Source: Alphaproteobacteria bacterium
Lineage (GTDB): Bacteria; Pseudomonadota; Alphaproteobacteria; Rhodobacterales; Rhodobacteraceae
Direction: 5' to 3'
DNA length: 6,928 nt
Assembly: GCA_024279075.1 (NCBI GenBank)
Contig: JAJRRX010000489.1
Span: 1-6,928, forward strand
Shown here piece after piece: positions 4,826-6,928 of the stretch. Positions within the stretch are counted from its first letter, which is position 1. Every line of letters begins with the position of its first letter. The notes beneath the pieces are model-generated. The model ran no database searches, was not told the DNA's origin, and was given only the letters and a program-made list of their open reading frames with translations. The translations under genes were made by a program, and so were the position numbers.

Positions 4826-5830
4826 ATGCGAGACCAAAGCGCCACCGTGCTGGACGTGGCGAACCTGAAAACTGTTTTCAACACGCGGGATGGCGAAGTC
4901 CACGCGGTGAATGATGTGAGCTTTTACCTCAAACCGGGTGAGCTTTTGGGCATTGTCGGCGAAAGTGGTTCGGGTAAATCCGTAACTATGATGTCGCTGC
5001 TTAAGCTCCTGCCGATACCGCCTGCGGAAATTCGTAGCGGCACCATTGAGTTTGATGGCCGCAATATTCGCGATATCTCCGATGATGACCTGCGCCAAAT
5101 TCGTGGCGGTGAAATTGGTTTTATCTTTCAAGACCCGATGACTTCGCTCAACCCTGTTTTTACTGTGGGTTTCCAACTGATTGAGCCATTGCGTGTGCAT
5201 ATGGGATTAAGCAAAAAACAGGCCCGCGCGCGGGCCGCTGAGCTGCTAGAGCTGGTCGGCATTCCCGATGCCCCTGCCCGCCTAAAGGACTTCCCGCACC
5301 AGTTTTCCGGCGGTATGCGCCAGCGCGTGATGATCGCGATTGCGCTGGCCTGTGACCCGAAAGTGCTGATCGCGGATGAACCGACCACAGCGCTCGACGT
5401 AACAATTCAAGCGCAAATTCTGGAGCTGGTAAAAGAGCTGCGTCAGAAGCTCGGCATGGCAATTATCTGGATCACCCATGATCTTGGCGTGATCGCTGAA
5501 ATCGCCGACCGTGTGGCGGTTATGTATGCGGGCCAAATTGTAGAACACGCGGAAGTTAAAGAGCTTTTCGCCAACCCTCAGCACCCCTACACCCGCGCTC
5601 TGCTAGAGACCCTGCCCCGCATGGGGGAAGCCCGCGCCGCGCGCCTACCCTCGATTGATGGCCAGCCCCCCAACCTTGACCACGCGCCCACCCATTGCGA
5701 ATTTTCCCCCCGTTGCAAGCACGCCTTTGACCGCTGCCGCGTTGAGAACCCGCAGCGGCGAGACGTAACCCCCGCCCATGATGTCGCCTGTTTTTGGGAT
5801 ACCAACGCCGGAGGCCCTATTGATGCTTGA
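4826..5830 (+). CDS. OppD/DppD-type ATPase of a peptide ABC importer
   Basis: A 334-residue cytoplasmic ATPase that powers uptake of peptides (or nickel, opines or related substrates) with a partner ATPase, two permeases and a binding protein. In order: Walker A GESGSGKS (45-52), Q-loop Gln102 (FIFQDP), ABC signature SGGMRQR (161-167), Walker B VLIADEP (180-186), D-loop ALDV (189-192) and switch His218 (ITHD). After about 250 comes the oligopeptide-transporter C-terminal domain (HPYTRALLETLP) with four cysteines spaced C291-x5-C297-x6-C304-x17-C322. In a published DppD structure cysteines of this domain hold a [4Fe-4S] cluster. All catalytic residues are intact and length is normal. It is first in a plus-strand operon and overlaps the next gene by 8 bp. 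Substrate class within the peptide/nickel family cannot be decided from the ATPase. Confidence 0.94.
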   Translation: MRDQSATVLDVANLKTVFNTRDGEVHAVNDVSFYLKPGELLGIVGESGSGKSVTMMSLLKLLPIPPAEIRSGTIEFDGRNIRDISDDDLRQIRGGEIGFIFQDPMTSLNPVFTVGFQLIEPLRVHMGLSKKQARARAAELLELVGIPDAPARLKDFPHQFSGGMRQRVMIAIALACDPKVLIADEPTTALDVTIQAQILELVKELRQKLGMAIIWITHDLGVIAEIADRVAVMYAGQIVEHAEVKELFANPQHPYTRALLETLPRMGEARAARLPSIDGQPPNLDHAPTHCEFSPRCKHAFDRCRVENPQRRDVTPAHDVACFWDTNAGGPIDA

Positions 5831-6809
5831 TGATAAGAAAAAGCCATTGGTGCAGGTTAGAAACCTCAAAATGCACTTTCCGATTTATCGCGGTATTCTC
5901 AAGCGCCAAGTGGGCGCCGTGAAGGCCGTGGATGGCATTTCGTTTGATGTATTTAAAGGCGAAACTCTTGGTCTTGTTGGCGAATCCGGCTGCGGAAAGT
6001 CCACCGTTGGCCGCTGCGTTTTGCGGCTTTATGAGGTCACCGATGGCTCGATAGACATTGACGGCACGGATATTGCCACGCTTTCGGGCGTAGAACTCCG
6101 CGCCAAGCGCCCCGAAATGCAGATGATATTTCAGGACCCGCAAGCCAGCCTGAACCCGCGCATGACCGTTGGCTCCATTATCTCCGAGCCGCTGGATGAA
6201 CACAAAAACATGACCCGCGACGAGAAGCGCGCCAAAGTTGGCGAGCTGATGGATGCCGTGGGCCTTGCCCGCCGCTTTGCAGACCGCTACCCACACGAAT
6301 TCTCCGGTGGCCAGCGCCAGCGCATCGGCATTGCACGGGCCTTGGCACTGAACCCGAAATTCATTGTGTGTGACGAGCCGATTGCGGCGCTTGATGTTTC
6401 AATTCAAGCACAGGTTGTAAATCTTCTCGAAGATTTGCAGGAGAAATTTGGCCTTACGTATCTCTTCATCAGCCACGACCTTTCGATGGTCCGCCACCTC
6501 GCCACCCGCGTGGCCGTTATGTATCTTGGCCGCTTGGTGGAGCTTGGCGATGCTGAAACGCTTTATATGTCGCCAAAACACCCCTATACCCAAGCGCTGC
6601 TTTCCGCTGTGCCCCACCCTGACCCAGCGCAAGCGGGCAATATTGACCGGATCATCCTTGAGGGCGATGTGCCCTCCCCCGCCAACCCGCCGCCGGGCTG
6701 CACTTTTAGCACCCGCTGCCCGCGTGCGCAGCCAAAATGCAAACAAGATTCACCCGAGTGGGAGGAAATCGGTGAGGGTCACTTCGCCGCCTGCCACTTT
6801 ATTGAATAA
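5823..6809 (+). CDS. OppF/DppF-type ATPase of a peptide ABC importer
   Basis: A 328-residue ATPase, partner of the upstream OppD-type protein. It has Walker A GESGCGKS (53-60), Q-loop Gln104 (IFQDPQASLNP, typical of the F subunit), signature SGGQRQR (161-167), Walker B FIVCDEP (180-186) and switch His218 (ISHD), then the C-terminal domain HPYTQALL (253-260). Four cysteines have the spacing C293-x5-C299-x6-C306-x17-C324, identical to its partner. The frame is open from an ATG at 5778, but the start is set at 5823: MLDDKKKPLVQVRNLKMHF fits OppF/DppF N-termini, and GGAGG lies 8 nt upstream. This gives an 8-bp overlap with the preceding gene, so translation is probably coupled. A binding-protein gene starts 51 bp after the stop with no terminator between, as expected for one operon. 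Confidence 0.94.
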   Translation: MLDDKKKPLVQVRNLKMHFPIYRGILKRQVGAVKAVDGISFDVFKGETLGLVGESGCGKSTVGRCVLRLYEVTDGSIDIDGTDIATLSGVELRAKRPEMQMIFQDPQASLNPRMTVGSIISEPLDEHKNMTRDEKRAKVGELMDAVGLARRFADRYPHEFSGGQRQRIGIARALALNPKFIVCDEPIAALDVSIQAQVVNLLEDLQEKFGLTYLFISHDLSMVRHLATRVAVMYLGRLVELGDAETLYMSPKHPYTQALLSAVPHPDPAQAGNIDRIILEGDVPSPANPPPGCTFSTRCPRAQPKCKQDSPEWEEIGEGHFAACHFIE

Positions 6810-6847
6810 CCAAAAGTACGGGCCAACCGTGCAGATTTTAACCAACT

Positions 6848-6853
6848 GAGGAG
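6848..6853 (+). promoter_or_regulatory. ribosome binding site of the substrate-binding protein gene
   Basis: GAGGAG lies 7 nt before the ATG at 6861. The 51-bp gap after the ATPase stop shows no strong hairpin, so transcription likely continues from the upstream genes. Confidence 0.7.
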
Positions 6854-6860
6854 AAACAAA

Positions 6861-6928
6861 ATGACTCTCAAATATCTCGTCGCCGGAACGCTGGGGGCTG
6901 CCATGCTGTCCACCACTGCTTTTGGCGC
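6861..6928 (+). CDS. start of a secreted protein, probably the peptide-binding protein of the ABC importer (partial)
   Basis: Only 22 codons and two bases are present before the window ends. They read MTLKYLVAGTLGAAMLSTTAFG, a clear signal peptide with a basic start, a hydrophobic core and an AFG-A cleavage site. That and its place 51 bp after the two ATPase genes, with a good ribosome site, suggest the family 5 extracellular solute-binding protein (OppA/DppA type). No part of the mature protein is visible, so a different exported protein cannot be excluded. In this layout the ATPases precede the binding protein, and permease genes are expected further downstream. Confidence 0.7.
   Translation, partial: MTLKYLVAGTLGAAMLSTTAFG

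Noticed and set aside
5778..5822. Earlier ATG for the OppF-type gene
   Set aside because: It would give a 53-bp overlap and a non-family N-terminus; the ATG at 5823 has GGAGG 8 nt upstream.

Overview
The window reads as chromosomal DNA of an alphaproteobacterium, most likely of the Rhodobacterales (Roseobacter/Paracoccus relatives). This rests on protein style only: a twin-ATPase peptide importer divergent from an acetylornithine deacetylase/amidohydrolase pair, and a small secreted protein resembling the N-terminal domain of Rhodobacterales PstS/OmpA-type proteins. No rRNA, tRNA, CRISPR array, insertion sequence, integrase or phage gene is visible.

Left part (1-2300): an acyl-CoA dehydrogenase runs off the left edge on the minus strand. 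A TTGACA box and a perfect 14-bp palindrome lie just upstream, an arrangement typical of a TetR-type operator. Next comes a small secreted protein (878-1141, minus), then about 550 bp of AT-rich non-coding DNA with several reused short words, then a secreted protein on the plus strand (1689-2228). That protein has a Pro/Thr-rich linker, a PepSY-like core and an extremely acidic Asp/Gly/Asn tail. Two perfect hairpins, the second followed by a T-run, end this unit.

Middle part (2324-4661, minus strand): argE (acetylornithine deacetylase) followed after 4 nt by an M20D-type amidohydrolase. The ribosome site of the second gene lies inside the last codons of the first, so they form a tight, probably translationally coupled pair.

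Right part (4826-6928, plus strand): divergent from argE across 164 bp, two overlapping genes encode OppD/DppD-type and OppF/DppF-type ATPases of a peptide ABC importer. The first 68 bases of a gene with a signal peptide follow, almost certainly the periplasmic substrate-binding protein; permeases are expected beyond the window. The importer and the two M20 hydrolases could together take up and deacylate or cleave peptides or N-acyl amino acids, but that link is inferred from position only.

Most of the window is ordinary metabolism and transport. The less explained parts are the two small secreted proteins, the repeat-rich gap between them, and the operator-like palindrome before the acyl-CoA dehydrogenase.
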